64,000 bases of DNA from Deinococcus sonorensis KR-87. GTDB taxonomy: Bacteria; Deinococcota; Deinococci; Deinococcales; Deinococcaceae. Below are positions 28,721 through 43,207 of this stretch, piece after piece. A program made the position numbers and the translations under genes. A model generated the notes under the pieces. That model was not told the DNA's origin. It worked only from the letters and a program-made list of their open reading frames with translations, and did not search any database. The stretch is taken from the NCBI RefSeq assembly GCF_040256395.1, contig NZ_CP158299.1, positions 1,703,501 to 1,767,500 of the forward strand, read 5' to 3'. Numbering within the stretch: position 1 is the stretch's first letter; each line of letters begins with the position of its first letter.

Positions 28721-29842
28721 ATGAATAGAGCCGCCCTGCTGACCGTCTCTGCGCTGCTTCTCGGCGCGGCCCAGGCCCAGACCACCCCGTCCACGCCCTC
28801 CACGCCGGCCGACCCCGCCGCGCTGTTGCAACAGGCCCAGACGCTGGAGCAGCAGGCGCGCGCCACGACCAGCCGCAACATCGACGACGCGCGCTGGAAG
28901 CAGGCCGCTGCGGCCGCCGAGGCGGCGGTGCAGGCGGCCCCGCAGAGCCAGCCGGCGCTGCGGCTGCGCGCCACCATCTACACCGAGGTGGGCTTCTGGA
29001 AGCAGGCGGAACTCGCCTGGGACGCGTACCTGAAGCTGGCCCCGGATGATGCGGCGGCCCGCAGTCAGGCCGCCATCGCCCAGTACAACCTGGGGTACGC
29101 CGCGTATGCCCGGGGTGACCTGGGGAGCGCGCCCGCCAACTTCACCCGCTGCCTGACCCTGGACCCCAAACAGTTCCAGTGCGCGCTGTGGGGCGGCCGG
29201 GTGGCGCTGGAGAGCGGCCGCTTCCCGGAGGCAGTGAACCTGTATCAGCAGGCGGTGGCGCTGAACGGGTCGGACAAGGTGGCCCCGTACTTCCTGGGTG
29301 TGGCCCAGAACGCCGGCAAGTACGGTCCCGCCGCCACCGCCGCGTTCAGCCGCGCGTATCAGGCGCTGGACGCCGGCCGCAAGCAGGAGGCGCTGAGCGG
29401 CTTCGAGGCGGCCACCGCCTCGGCCCCGAACTTCATCGAGGCGCTGCGTGAGCAGGGTCGGCTGGCGCTGGAACTGAACAACGCGGCGAGCGCCAAGGCC
29501 GCCTACGATGCCGCAGCCGCCTTGCCGGGCGCCAGTGCCGCCGACCGCTACAACCAGAGCGTGGCGGATGAGGGGGCGGTGGTGGGACTGCCGGCGGTCA
29601 AGGCGTTCCGCGACGCCTACAGCAAGTACGCGGCGGGCGACAAGGTGGGTGCCGAGGCCGGCTTCCTGGCGGCCACCACCGCCAACCCCAGCTATGCCAA
29701 GGCCTGGAGCTGGCTGGGCCGCAGCCGCTACGAGCAGCAGAACTACACTGGGGCCACCGAAGCCTACACTCAGGCCGTGTTGCTGGACCCGAACGACAAG
29801 GCGAGCGCGTACTACCTGCGCCTCAGCCAACAGGGGAAATAA
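28721..29842 (+). CDS. Secreted tetratricopeptide-repeat protein
   Basis: About 373 residues. A signal peptide (MNRAALLTVSALLLGAAQAQ) is followed by at least six TPR-like helix pairs, for example FWKQAELAWDAYLKLAPDD, YAAYARGDLGSAPANFTRCLTLDPK, RFPEAVNLYQQAVALNGSDK and YTGATEAYTQAVLLDPNDK. TPR proteins are scaffolds; partners are unknown. ATG 28721 is preferred to 28700 because the signal peptide starts there. It directly follows the VWA protein gene, so both may act at the envelope. A very strong terminator follows. Confidence 0.82.
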   Translation: MNRAALLTVSALLLGAAQAQTTPSTPSTPADPAALLQQAQTLEQQARATTSRNIDDARWKQAAAAAEAAVQAAPQSQPALRLRATIYTEVGFWKQAELAWDAYLKLAPDDAAARSQAAIAQYNLGYAAYARGDLGSAPANFTRCLTLDPKQFQCALWGGRVALESGRFPEAVNLYQQAVALNGSDKVAPYFLGVAQNAGKYGPAATAAFSRAYQALDAGRKQEALSGFEAATASAPNFIEALREQGRLALELNNAASAKAAYDAAAALPGASAADRYNQSVADEGAVVGLPAVKAFRDAYSKYAAGDKVGAEAGFLAATTANPSYAKAWSWLGRSRYEQQNYTGATEAYTQAVLLDPNDKASAYYLRLSQQGK

Positions 29843-29862
29843 CAGCTGGATTCGAAGCAGGT

Positions 29863-29902
29863 CAAAAGAAAAGAGAGGCCAAGTGGCCTCTCTTTTCTTT
29901 TG
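29863..29902 (+). terminator. Terminator with an 18-bp perfect stem
   Basis: CAAAAGAAAAGAGAGGCC (29863-29880), AAGT loop, and the exact complement at 29885-29902 rich in T. The low-GC stem is unlike the other hairpins here. Confidence 0.85.
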
Positions 29903-30121
29903 AGCGCTTAGCGTATAGGGGAAATGATAAACGTCTTTACCGGGAACATATTGATTACACGGTGGCACTATTAATTAATTCAGGCTTCCTTTAGGAAGCA
30001 CTTCCGTCTCTGGCAGATGTCGGGTCACGAGCCTATAACGAATAGGCCAAATACGCTCTGTCGTTCGCTGCTACCGGCAGCCGAACGGCACCCCGTTTCA
30101 AGGCACACGGAAAGGGGCAGC
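29903..30121 (+). promoter_or_regulatory. AT-rich control region upstream of the PQQ dehydrogenase operon
   Basis: This 219-base stretch is clearly richer in A+T than the rest of the window. It has a possible -35 TTGATT (29951-29956) with TATTAATTAATT (29969-29980) as the -10 area. It also has two small inverted repeats: GCTTCC-TTTA-GGAAGC (29984-29999) and GCCTAT-AACGA-ATAGGC (30031-30047). No protein-coding signal is seen. AAGGGG before ATG 30122 is the ribosome site. The inverted repeats are candidate regulator sites for the operon. Confidence 0.5.
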
Positions 30122-32157
<2,036 letters not shown>

Positions 32158-32161
<4 letters not shown>

Positions 32162-32799
32162 ACACGCGCCGCTGGTTCCTGACCACGGTGCTGGCGCTCG
32201 GCGGCGCGCCGGTGCTGGCGGTGCTGCCCGGCCTCACCGCTCAGCAGCTGCAGGAGGCGTATCAGGGCGGGGTGAAGCTGGCCAAGGACCCCGAGGGTGG
32301 CTATCCGCTGCTCCCCTATACCCTCTACCACACCCAGGATTCGCTGCTGCTGGAACCAGCCAACGGGGACGTGGACGCGGTGGTGGTGGGCACCCCCTTC
32401 GACCGAACGCGCTACCAGAGTTTCCTGGCGGCCAGCGGCGACGAGACGCTCACCCCGGCGCAGGCCCGCGAGCGCGCCCGCCTGCCGGACGGCTGGGTCA
32501 GCGTGCTGATCTTCGCCCACGGCAGCAAACCGGCCGATCAGGAGTTCCTGAACGGCTTCACCGGCGTCAGGCTGGTGCTGCCGGGCCGGACCCTGCTGCC
32601 GGGCCAGGTGCAGAAGAGCGGCACCGACCTCTCGCAGTACCCGCACACGCCGGGGGAGATCGGGGAGCGCTTCGTCGGCACCGTCACCTATCTGTTTCAC
32701 CCCAGCGCCGCCGAATTGCGCGGCAGCGCCACCCTGAACTTCAACGACCCGACCGGCAAGAGCTTCACCCTGCCGATTCAGTTCAGCCGGTACCGCTGA
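32158..32799 (+). CDS. Tat-exported protein of unknown function
   Basis: GTG 32158 overlaps the dehydrogenase stop (GTGA). The 213-residue product starts with a twin-arginine signal (NTRRWFLTTVLALGGAPVLA), so it is exported folded. The mature part has no cysteine, heme or metal motif that I recognise; it is beta-rich with VSVLIFAHGSKPADQEF and a C-terminal GSATLNFNDPTGKSFTLPIQF. Its place between a PQQ dehydrogenase and a copper protein suggests an accessory or assembly factor for that electron path. That is inference from context only. Confidence 0.75.
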
Positions 32800-32826
32800 G
32801 GGCGGCTGGACCCCTGGAGACCTGAC

Positions 32827-33318
32827 ATGCGAATACTGTTTACCCTGACCACCCTGGCCCTGATCAGCAGCGCTGCGGCGCAGACGCCGACCAGCTATGT
32901 CAAGAACGACGCGGCCCACAAGACCGTGACCATCATCGTGAATGCCGGCGAGGGCAATGACAACGGTGGCCTGAACTTCAACGGCAGCGACCATGCCAAA
33001 ACGCAGTTCACCGTGCCGGCCGGCTGGACGGTACAGATGCAGTTCAAGAACGTCGGCATGATGCCGCACAGCGCCATCGTGACGGCCGGCAAGACGCCCC
33101 CCTCCACCATCACGGCCAAGGACGCCGCGTTCGCCAAGGCCTACACCACCCACCTCACCGACGGCCTGCCGGGCGGATCGTCGGCCCAGAAGGTGACCTT
33201 CAAGGCCAGCAAGGCCGGCACCTACAACATCGTGTGCGGCGTGCCGGGGCACGGCCTGGGCGGGCAGTACATCGGCTTCGTGGTGAGCAGTTCAGCCAAG
33301 ACCGCCACCTACAAGTAA
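32827..33318 (+). CDS. Sulfocyanin-like blue copper protein with predicted Gln axial ligand
   Basis: The 163-residue protein has a signal peptide (MRILFTLTTLALISSAAAQ) and a cupredoxin fold. Copper ligands are a His in GMMPHSAIV and the C-x4-H pair in VCGVPGHGLGGQYIGF. In sulfocyanins an axial Met lies four residues after the second His (C-x4-H-x4-M); here that residue is Gln. Gln axial ligands, as in stellacyanin, lower the redox potential. It is the likely electron acceptor for the heme-PQQ dehydrogenase encoded upstream. Confidence 0.85.
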   Translation: MRILFTLTTLALISSAAAQTPTSYVKNDAAHKTVTIIVNAGEGNDNGGLNFNGSDHAKTQFTVPAGWTVQMQFKNVGMMPHSAIVTAGKTPPSTITAKDAAFAKAYTTHLTDGLPGGSSAQKVTFKASKAGTYNIVCGVPGHGLGGQYIGFVVSSSAKTATYK

Positions 33319-33381
33319 CGCCGCATTTAGACGGCCTTGAGCCGCTGCCGCAGGGGCGCGGCACTCTGCCACCATGCAGCC

Positions 33382-34050
33382 ATGAGCCGCGCCCCTCAGC
33401 CCCCACCGGCCAGCCCGTCCTTCTTCACGCAGTTCATCGGCCGGACCCGGTTTGTGGTGGTGGTGGCCGTGGTGGCGGTGCTGCTGGTGGCCTTCTCGCT
33501 CTTCCTGCAGGGCACCCTGCAGGCGGTGCTGGCCATCTACACCTCCTGGCGCGACATCGTGGATGGCATTCAGGACACCGAGCAGGTGGTGGGGCAGAAG
33601 GTCGCGGTGCAGTTCCTGGAGATCGTGAGCGTGATGCTCAAGGCGGTGGTGTTCTACCTCATCGGCCTGGGGCTCTACAGCCTGTTCATCGCGCCGCTCA
33701 ACCTCGCGTCCTCGCTGGGGGTGGAGAGCCTCGCGGACCTGGAGCAGAAGGTCGTGAGCGTGGTGATCGTCATTCTGTCGGTCACGTTTCTGGAGCACTT
33801 CGTCGCCTGGGAGGACCCCCAGGCGACGTTGTTTTTCGGAGCGTCGCTGGCCCTGGCGGTGGGAGCGCTGGTGTTCTTCCAGCGGGTCAGCCGCGACGGA
33901 GGCGAGCGCCTGCTGCAGCCGGCCGCCAAGCTGAGGGCCCGCCGCGAACTGTTCGAGGACGGCAGTGAGGAGGGCCGGGTGGAGGCGCGCGAGGTGGACG
34001 AGGCCGAGCAGCTCACCGCCGGACGGACCGCGTCCGGGGAGCAGCCCTGA
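33382..34050 (+). CDS. YqhA family (UPF0114) membrane protein
   Basis: The 222-residue protein has three to four membrane helices: FVVVVAVVAVLLVAFSLFLQG, VAVQFLEIVSVMLKAVVFYLIGLGLYSLFI, VVSVVIVILSVTFLEHFVAWE and LFFGASLALAVGALVFFQRV. The GLYSLFIAPLN and SVTFLEHFV segments are typical of UPF0114. The acidic C-terminal tail (about 50 residues) is an extension. Function is unknown. ATG 33382 has CACCAT six bases before it, a weak variant of the leaderless pattern; an upstream ATG at 33337 would add 15 arginine-rich residues. Confidence 0.82.
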   Translation: MSRAPQPPPASPSFFTQFIGRTRFVVVVAVVAVLLVAFSLFLQGTLQAVLAIYTSWRDIVDGIQDTEQVVGQKVAVQFLEIVSVMLKAVVFYLIGLGLYSLFIAPLNLASSLGVESLADLEQKVVSVVIVILSVTFLEHFVAWEDPQATLFFGASLALAVGALVFFQRVSRDGGERLLQPAAKLRARRELFEDGSEEGRVEAREVDEAEQLTAGRTASGEQP

Positions 34051-34065
34051 GGCGGGCGGCTGCTC

Positions 34066-34077
34066 TAGACTTCCGGC
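34066..34077 (+). promoter_or_regulatory. Leaderless promoter -10 (TAGACT) of ispF
   Basis: TAGACT at 34066-34071, six bases, ATG 34078. It is one of the clearest examples of the arrangement in the window. Confidence 0.55.
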
Positions 34078-34575
34078 ATGACTGCTGCTGCTCTGCTGCC
34101 TCTCCGGATCGGCTACGGCGAGGACGCCCACCGCCTGGAGGTGGGCCGGCCCCTGATCCTGGCCGCCACCGAGATTGAAGACGCGCCGCGCGGCTCCGTG
34201 GCCCACTCGGACGGCGACGCGGTGCTGCACGCCGTGTCGGACGCGCTGCTGAGCGGGCTGGCGCTGGGCGACATCGGCCAGTACTTTCCCGACACCGACC
34301 CGCAGTGGGCCGGGCTGGCGTCCGGCCACATCCTGCAGCGCTGCCTGGAGCTGGTGGCCGAGCAGGGCTACCGGCCCCTGAACGTGGCGGTGGTGGTCAC
34401 GCTGGATCAGCCCAAGCTTGGGGTGCGGCGGGGACAGATCGCCCAGGCGCTGGCTTCGCTGCTGGGGCTGGCCTCCAGCGAGGTGGGCGTGTCGTTCAAG
34501 ACGAGCGAAGGGCTGGCGCCGGATCATGTGCAGGTGCGCTGCACGGTGCTGCTGGGGCACCAGAGCGGCCAATGA
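34078..34575 (+). CDS. ispF: 2-C-methyl-D-erythritol 2,4-cyclodiphosphate synthase
   Basis: Catalyses the ring-closing step of the MEP isoprenoid pathway, which feeds carotenoid and quinone synthesis. The 165-residue length is normal for the homotrimeric enzyme. The zinc ligands are in YGEDAHRL (Asp16, His18) and [28 protein letters not shown] and FKTSEGL complete the active site between subunits. The gene is coupled to trmL by an ATGA overlap. Confidence 0.96.
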   Translation: MTAAALLPLRIGYGEDAHRLEVGRPLILAATEIEDAPRGSVAHSDGDAVLHAVSDALLSGLALGDIGQYFPDTDPQWAGLASGHILQRCLELVAEQGYRPLNVAVVVTLDQPKLGVRRGQIAQALASLLGLASSEVGVSFKTSEGLAPDHVQVRCTVLLGHQSGQ

Positions 34576-35039
34576 CGGAACCCACTCCGCTGCTGCATGT
34601 GGTGCTGTTCGAGCCGGAGAAGGCGGGCAACGTGGGCAACGTGGCCCGCACCTGCGCGGTGCTGGGCGCGGACCTGCACCTGATCCGGCCGTTCGGGTTC
34701 CGCCTGCACGACCGCGAGTTCCGGCGCGCCGTGATGGATTACCTGGAGGGCGTGACGCTCACGGAGCACGCCAGCTGGAGCGCGTTTGCCGCCACCCTGC
34801 CGACGGGTGCCCGGGTGTGGGCCTTCTCCACCCACGCCACCGACCTGCACACCCGCGCCGGATTCCAGCGTGGCGACTACCTGCTGTTCGGGCCGGAGTC
34901 GCGGGGGCTGCCGGTGTGGCTGCGCGACGCCCTGCCGAAGCTGAAGCTGCCGCAGCCGGGCGGCGGCCGCAGCCTGAACCTGGCGGTCGCGGCCGGAATC
35001 GCCGCGTTCGAGGCCGGCCGACAGATCGAGGGCTGGTAA
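34572..35039 (+). CDS. trmL: tRNA (cytidine(34)-2'-O)-methyltransferase
   Basis: A SPOUT methyltransferase of 155 residues. It starts [37 protein letters not shown], the family N-terminus, and has the knot segments [11 protein letters not shown] and [23 protein letters not shown]. TrmL methylates the ribose of the wobble base of certain leucine tRNAs. The start overlaps ispF. Confidence 0.92.
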   Translation: MTEPTPLLHVVLFEPEKAGNVGNVARTCAVLGADLHLIRPFGFRLHDREFRRAVMDYLEGVTLTEHASWSAFAATLPTGARVWAFSTHATDLHTRAGFQRGDYLLFGPESRGLPVWLRDALPKLKLPQPGGGRSLNLAVAAGIAAFEAGRQIEGW

Positions 35040-35140
35040 CGCAGAGAGCATAGAAGCGGAGCTGAAGGCGCGCGTCATGCACCAGAGGCGTGAACAGAGG
35101 GCCTGATGGCGTCGCGGACCCTGCGGCTCAGCTGAACCGA

Positions 35141-35176
35141 CCGGCGCCTCCCTCTGCCGCAGACGCCGGCGTTTTC
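35141..35176 (+). terminator. Possible terminator after trmL
   Basis: CCGGCG (35141-35146) and CGCCGG (35164-35169) with a 17-base loop, then GTTTTCC. It lies in the 189-base gap before the glutaryl-CoA dehydrogenase gene; the rest of the gap shows no gene. Confidence 0.4.
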
Positions 35177-35228
35177 CGATCCTTCCGGCCCGCCTCCTCA
35201 CCCGCTTCCCCGCTAGACTGCGGCCATC

Positions 35229-36389
<1,161 letters not shown>

Positions 36390-36397
36390 CAGGCCGA

Positions 36398-36427
36398 TTG
36401 GACAAACCTGCCGGGGGCGTCTAAAAT
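36398..36427 (+). promoter_or_regulatory. Promoter of the fad operon
   Basis: TTGGAC (36398-36403) and TAAAAT (36422-36427) are separated by 18 bases, a good housekeeping promoter. The start of transcription would fall inside the palindrome that begins at 36426. Confidence 0.6.
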
Positions 36428-36442
36428 TGAACTCGGTTCAAT
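36426..36442. promoter_or_regulatory. Fatty-acid regulator operator, perfect 17-bp palindrome
   Basis: ATTGAACTCGGTTCAAT: seven-base arms around TCG, perfectly symmetric. It overlaps the 3' end of the -10 and the transcription start, so a bound repressor would block the promoter. A related site lies at the acyl-CoA dehydrogenase promoter near 54891. TetR-type FadR or PaaR-like regulators commonly bind such sites; no regulator gene is adjacent. Confidence 0.65.
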
Positions 36443-36463
36443 TATGCTGCCGCAGGAGGCCCA

Positions 36464-38797
<2,334 letters not shown>

Positions 38798-38882
38798 AGC
38801 CGGGAAGGAACGCGCGCGGCCCTGCAGCCGTATTACAGCTGTTGTCCGTGACCGCCCTTCCCGCCCCCCTTCCGAGGTACCC

Positions 38883-40113
38883 ATGACCAAACCCGCTGCA
38901 CGCAATCGCCGACCTTCCGCTCTCCAGCTCGCCCTCACCGGGACCGGGCTGGGGCTGGCGGCCCTGCTGGCCGTGGGCTGGTATTTCGCCGACGGGCTGG
39001 TGCACGTGCGCCCGGTGCGCCGACCGGTGTGGCCCACCCGCATCCAGCGGCTGGAGCAGCAGCCGGACGGCAGCCAGCACGTCACGCTCACCCGCACGCC
39101 CACCACCCTGCGCCCCGGCATCATCACGCTGGAGTGGGACAGCCCGGCGGGCATTCAGCGCGGTCAGCTGGGTCCGGTGCTGTCACAGACGCGGGTCAGC
39201 GTGACCCGGGCGCTGCGGCACGCGGACGTGCCGCTGACGGTGGGCCTGACGGTGCGGGCCAGCACCATCGGCCTGGGCACGCCCGCCGACCGGGGCATGG
39301 CCCAGCTGGACGTGACGGTGCCGGGCGAGCACGGCCCGATGCCCGCGTGGCTGATTCCGGCCAGCGGTGACACCCTGGCCGCCGCGTCCGGCACCGACTG
39401 GGTGATCGTGACGCACGGCTACGGCGGACTGCGGCAGGACGCCCTGCGGATTCTGCCCACCTTCCAGCGGCTGGGCCTCACCAGCCTGACCATCACCTAC
39501 CGCAACGCCGAGGGCGCGCCGCGCACCCCGGAGAAGGTGCACCGCCTGAGCGCCGAGGAGTGGCAGGACCTGGAATGTGCGGTGCAGTACGCCGAGCAGC
39601 ACGGCGCGCGGCGCATCCTGCTGTTCGGCTTCAGCATGGGCGGCAGTATCTCGCTGGCGTTCCTGCGCTACAGCCGGCTGGCCCGGCGCGTGACCGGCGT
39701 GATGCTGGACTCGCCCGCGCTGGAGTGGCGCAGCCTGATCAAGCACCACGCGGTGCGTTACCGCCTGCCGGTGGTGCTGGCCCGGGTGGTGGAGTGGCTG
39801 ACGGAATTCAAGGCCAAACAGGACTTCAACGCCGTGGATCACCTGAGCGTGATGGACCGTTTTGACACGCCCATCCTGCTGATGCACGGCTCCATCGACA
39901 AGACGGTGCCGGTGAGCCAGGTGGAAACCTTCGCCCAGGCCCGCCCGGACATCGTGGAGTATCACCGCTTCGAGGGCGCGCAGCACGTGCGCACCTGGAA
40001 CATGGACCCCCCCCGCTACGAAGAGGCCGTGGAGCGCTTTGTGCGCCGCATGCTGGACGTTTCCGGCAGTGGACGCGAACCCCAGGCCGCCCCGAGCAAC
40101 AAGGAGAATCAGA

Positions 40114-40121
<8 letters not shown>
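38883..40121 (+). CDS. Membrane-anchored alpha/beta hydrolase
   Basis: The 412-residue protein has an N-terminal membrane helix ([21 protein letters not shown]) and a serine hydrolase domain: [16 protein letters not shown] (oxyanion part), nucleophile elbow [13 protein letters not shown], Asp in [13 protein letters not shown] and His in [10 protein letters not shown]. Between anchor and hydrolase is a beta-rich domain of about 120 residues. It is probably an esterase or thioesterase on the outer membrane face. It lies between the FadN-type and thiolase genes, and its end overlaps the thiolase start by eight bases. GAGGT precedes ATG 38883. Confidence 0.83.
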
Positions 40122-41319
<1,198 letters not shown>

Positions 41320-41360
41320 AGGGCGGTCAGCCAGCCGGGTGACCGTCCCGGCGGCTCAGG

Positions 41361-41398
41361 GCAGGAGGCCTCCCACCGGGGCCTCCTGCTTTCTTTTG
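41361..41398 (+). terminator. Rho-independent terminator of the fad operon
   Basis: GCAGGAGGCC (41361-41370) and GGCCTCCTGC (41380-41389) with a nine-base loop, followed by a T-rich tail (TTTCTTTTG). Confidence 0.88.
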
Positions 41399-41425
41399 AG
41401 TGCCAGAACGGGTGGTCACCCTCAG

Positions 41426-41464
41426 GTGATGCATATATTTTCGCCTTCCGCTATCGTGATGCAT
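41426..41464 (+). promoter_or_regulatory. Promoter region with direct repeats upstream of the ATP-grasp cluster
   Basis: GTGATGCAT occurs twice, at 41426-41434 and 41456-41464, exactly 30 bases apart (three helical turns). TATCGT (41452-41457) is a likely -10. The second repeat overlaps the -10 and the presumed transcription start, so a factor binding both repeats would affect initiation. The stretch between repeats is AT-rich (ATATTTTC). Confidence 0.5.
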
Positions 41465-41507
41465 GGCAGGCAGGCTGACAGAGCGGGTTGAGGACCACCG
41501 ATGCTGA
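41463..41507 (+). CDS. Possible leaderless mini-ORF of 14 codons before the ATP-grasp gene
   Basis: An ATG lies five bases after TATCGT and opens a short frame, MAGRLTERVEDHRC, whose stop (41505-41507) overlaps the first codons of the ATP-grasp gene. Because the transcript would start at or near this ATG, ribosomes could translate it and re-initiate at ATG 41501, which has its own GAGGA site. It could be a coupling leader or chance. Confidence 0.35.
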   Translation: MAGRLTERVEDHRC

Positions 41508-43207
41508 GCTACACTCCGGACGCCGCCTTCTTCGACGAGATCTACCTGCCGGACGGGACAGTCCGGCCGCACTACCGCGGCGTGCAGGCGTACCTGGACC
41601 GGCTGGGCGCGGCGGAGGTGCAACGTCGCCACGCGCTGCTGGACCTGGCGTTCCGCAACCAGGGCATCACCTTCACGGTGTATGGAGATGCATCCGGCAC
41701 CGAGCGGACGTTTCCCTTCGACCCGGTGCCGCGCATCATTCCGGCCAGCGAGTGGGCGCACCTGGAGCGCGGCCTGCGTCAGCGGGTGCTGGCGCTGAAC
41801 GCTTTCCTGCGCGACATCTACGGCCCTGGCGAGATCCTGAAGGACGGGGTGGTGCCGCGGGAGCTGGTGTACACCAGCAGCCACTTCCGGCGCGAGGTGC
41901 ATGGGGTGCAGGTGCCGCTGGGCCTGTACACCCACATCGTCGGCACCGACCTGATCCGCGACGAGCACGGCGAGTATCTGGTGCTGGAAGACAACCTGCG
42001 CTCGCCCAGCGGCGTGAGCTACCTGCTAGCCAACCGGCAGGCCATGACCCGCATCTATCCCGGCATGTTCGAGTGCCAGGAGGTGCGGCCGGTGCAGCAC
42101 TACACCAGCGCCCTGCTGGAGCTGCTGCGCTCGCTCAGCCCCCGCGACGTGGAGCCCACGGTGGTGCTGCTGACGCCCGGCATCTACAACTCCGCGTACT
42201 TCGAGCACGCCTATCTGGCGCAGCAGATGGGCATCGAACTGGTGGAGGGCCGCGACCTGTTCGTGGAGGGGGGGCGGGTGTGGATGCGCACCACCGCCGG
42301 GCGGCAGCAGGTGGACGTGATCTACCGCCGCATCGACGACGATTTCCTGGACCCGCTGACCTTCCGCCGCGACAGCGCGCTGGGCATTCCGGGGCTGGTG
42401 GAGGTGTACCGCCAGGGGCGGGTGGCGCTGGCCAACGCCATCGGGGCGGGGGTGGCAGACGACAAGGCGGTGTACGCCTACGTGCCGCAGATGATCGAGT
42501 ACTACCTGAACGAGCGCCCGCTGATCCGCAACGTGCCCACCTACCTGGGCAGCAACCCGGACCACCTGGAGCACATGGTCCAGAACGCCGAGAGCATGGC
42601 CATCAAGGCGGTGGGCGAGGCGGGCGGCTACGGCATGCTGATCGGCTCGGCGGCCACGGCGGCGCAGCGCACAGAATTTCTGGAGAAGGTCCGCGCCAAC
42701 CCGCGCAACTACATCGGGCAGCCGCTGGTGGCCTTATCGCGGCACGGCACCTTCTACCCGGATACCGGGCGGCTGGAGCCGGCCCACGTGGACCTGCGCC
42801 CGTACATTCTGGTGGGCCAGAACATCACCATCATTCCCGGTGGCCTGACCCGGGTGGCGCTCACGCGCGGCTCGCTGGTGGTGAACAGTTCGCAGGGGGG
42901 CGGCAGCAAGGACACCTGGGTGCTGGACACCGACGAGCCGCCCATTGCCCCCATCAACCAGCCGGGCGCCTCCGAGGCCGACATGGCCGCCTCCGACGAG
43001 CTGGCCAGCAAGACGGCCGGGCTCACCGACCCGGACGAGATCGCGCAGGTGGTGGTGCAGACGGCCCGGCGGCGCAAGGCCGAGGGGCAGGGGGCACGAC
43101 GGGTGGGCCGCTCCGGCGTCACCACCTCCGGCACGCGCAAGAAGGTGGACGCTCTCCCTCCGGCCGCCCCGGCCAAAAAGCCGCGCAAAAAGGCAGGTGG
43201 CAAGTAA
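41501..43207 (+). CDS. Circularly permuted ATP-grasp protein (DUF404/DUF407 type)
   Basis: The 568-residue protein starts with the family's YDEIYxxDGxxRPHY-like segment (FFDEIYLPDGTVRPHYRG) and continues GITFTVYGDASGTERTFPFDPVPRIIPASEW, DLIRDEHGEYLVLEDNLRSPSGVSYLLANR, and VIYRRIDDDFLDPLTFRRDS (metal/ATP part), then IKAVGEAGGYGMLIG (ATP clamp). The C-terminal 60 residues are basic and low-complexity (KPRKKAGGK). Such enzymes are predicted amidoligases making peptide bonds on an unknown substrate, regularly encoded with alpha-E and transglutaminase proteins, as here. The start is ATG 41501 with GAGGA six bases upstream. Confidence 0.9.
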   Translation: MLSYTPDAAFFDEIYLPDGTVRPHYRGVQAYLDRLGAAEVQRRHALLDLAFRNQGITFTVYGDASGTERTFPFDPVPRIIPASEWAHLERGLRQRVLALNAFLRDIYGPGEILKDGVVPRELVYTSSHFRREVHGVQVPLGLYTHIVGTDLIRDEHGEYLVLEDNLRSPSGVSYLLANRQAMTRIYPGMFECQEVRPVQHYTSALLELLRSLSPRDVEPTVVLLTPGIYNSAYFEHAYLAQQMGIELVEGRDLFVEGGRVWMRTTAGRQQVDVIYRRIDDDFLDPLTFRRDSALGIPGLVEVYRQGRVALANAIGAGVADDKAVYAYVPQMIEYYLNERPLIRNVPTYLGSNPDHLEHMVQNAESMAIKAVGEAGGYGMLIGSAATAAQRTEFLEKVRANPRNYIGQPLVALSRHGTFYPDTGRLEPAHVDLRPYILVGQNITIIPGGLTRVALTRGSLVVNSSQGGGSKDTWVLDTDEPPIAPINQPGASEADMAASDELASKTAGLTDPDEIAQVVVQTARRRKAEGQGARRVGRSGVTTSGTRKKVDALPPAAPAKKPRKKAGGK

